Of a DNA stretch of 64,000 nucleotides, positions 63,928-64,000 are shown in pieces. The stretch spans positions 248,001 through 312,000 of the forward strand of contig CALSQY010000001.1 in NCBI GenBank assembly GCA_943788615.1. The letters run 5' to 3'. A model generated the notes under the pieces. The model was given only the letters and a program-made list of their open reading frames with translations. It searched no databases and was not told the DNA's origin. The stretch's first letter is position 1; each line of letters starts with the position of its first letter. Origin of the DNA: UBA4465 sp002292365. Lineage in GTDB: Bacteria; Bacteroidota; Bacteroidia; Cytophagales; Cyclobacteriaceae. Both the position numbers and the translations under genes were made by a program.

Positions 63928-64000
63928 ATGTTAGATTTAAACGGAAAGTCAATTTTAATAACTGGAGGAACAGGTTCTTTTGGTAAAATGTTTACTAAAC
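63928..64000 (+). CDS. PseB-like UDP-GlcNAc 4,6-dehydratase, start only
   Basis: The last 24 codons encode an N-terminus with LDLNGKSILITGGTGSFGKM, the extended-SDR NAD loop of the FlaA1/PseB-type UDP-N-acetylglucosamine 4,6-dehydratases. The gene runs off the right edge. It starts 19 nt after the UDP-glucose dehydrogenase and would begin a pathway to pseudaminic, bacillosamine-type or fucosamine sugars. Confidence 0.7.
   Translation, partial: MLDLNGKSILITGGTGSFGKMFTK

Noticed and set aside
1..64000. CRISPR arrays, insertion sequences, prophage or rRNA genes
   Set aside because: No regularly spaced repeats, transposase or integrase motifs, or rRNA signature sequences were seen on reading.

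Overview
The window is a compact, roughly 40% GC stretch of a Bacteroidota chromosome. The lineage is inferred from the TAnnTTTG-type promoter boxes, the DUF5723 barrel protein, a BspA-like repeat fragment, a GH3 family enzyme next to lptB, the short Cys-bearing 'membrane or secreted' protein, and the winged-helix plus UpxY pair at the polysaccharide locus. A Cytophagales-like member is plausible, but the exact rank cannot be fixed from this sequence.

Positions 1-36.4 kb hold intact housekeeping genes in short operons, many of which converge with overlapping ends. They cover the cell envelope (LD-carboxypeptidase, lgt, lipid kinase, lolE-type permease, lptB, tatC, glmM), DNA and RNA metabolism (polA, SNF2 helicase, radA, recJ, rluD, rbfA), and amino-acid, one-carbon and haem metabolism (glyA, pheA, PLP enzymes, hemH). 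They also include mazG, a cysteine desulfurase, an M20 peptidase and several uncharacterised membrane or secreted proteins. A decayed STAS domain lies at 36.4-36.7 kb. A ClC channel, map, a SPOR-like protein and fumC follow up to 41.8 kb.

Positions 41.9-46.2 kb form an iron-handling block. It contains a LuxR-type response regulator, feoA, feoB, a 47-residue Cys-containing membrane microprotein overlapping feoB, a 50-residue Cys/Lys-rich microprotein, an uncharacterised 115-residue protein and ferritin, closed by a terminator. trmH-like methyltransferase and mutS genes follow.

From about 49.6 kb the character changes. Two tRNA genes (Gly-GCC, Leu-TAA) precede an AT-rich surface-polysaccharide region: a UDP-HexNAc epimerase/dehydrogenase pair, a WecA-type initiating transferase, a Wzz-type protein, a winged-helix regulator, a UpxY/NusG-like antiterminator, a cytidylyltransferase, UDP-glucose dehydrogenase and the start of a PseB-like dehydratase. 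Nearly every frameshift in the window falls here (at least 13 single-base indels in eight genes). Some look like sequence errors because the protein is otherwise perfectly conserved (ugd). Others are true decay: a second degenerate WecA copy, and a BspA fragment abutting a headless sterol desaturase.

No CRISPR array, insertion sequence, rRNA or prophage was seen. I found no clearly undescribed multi-gene system. The best candidates for new biology are the iron-block microproteins, the regulator/UpxY pair with an ops-like hairpin downstream, and three genes whose -7 box lies exactly 4 nt before ATG, which predicts leaderless mRNAs.
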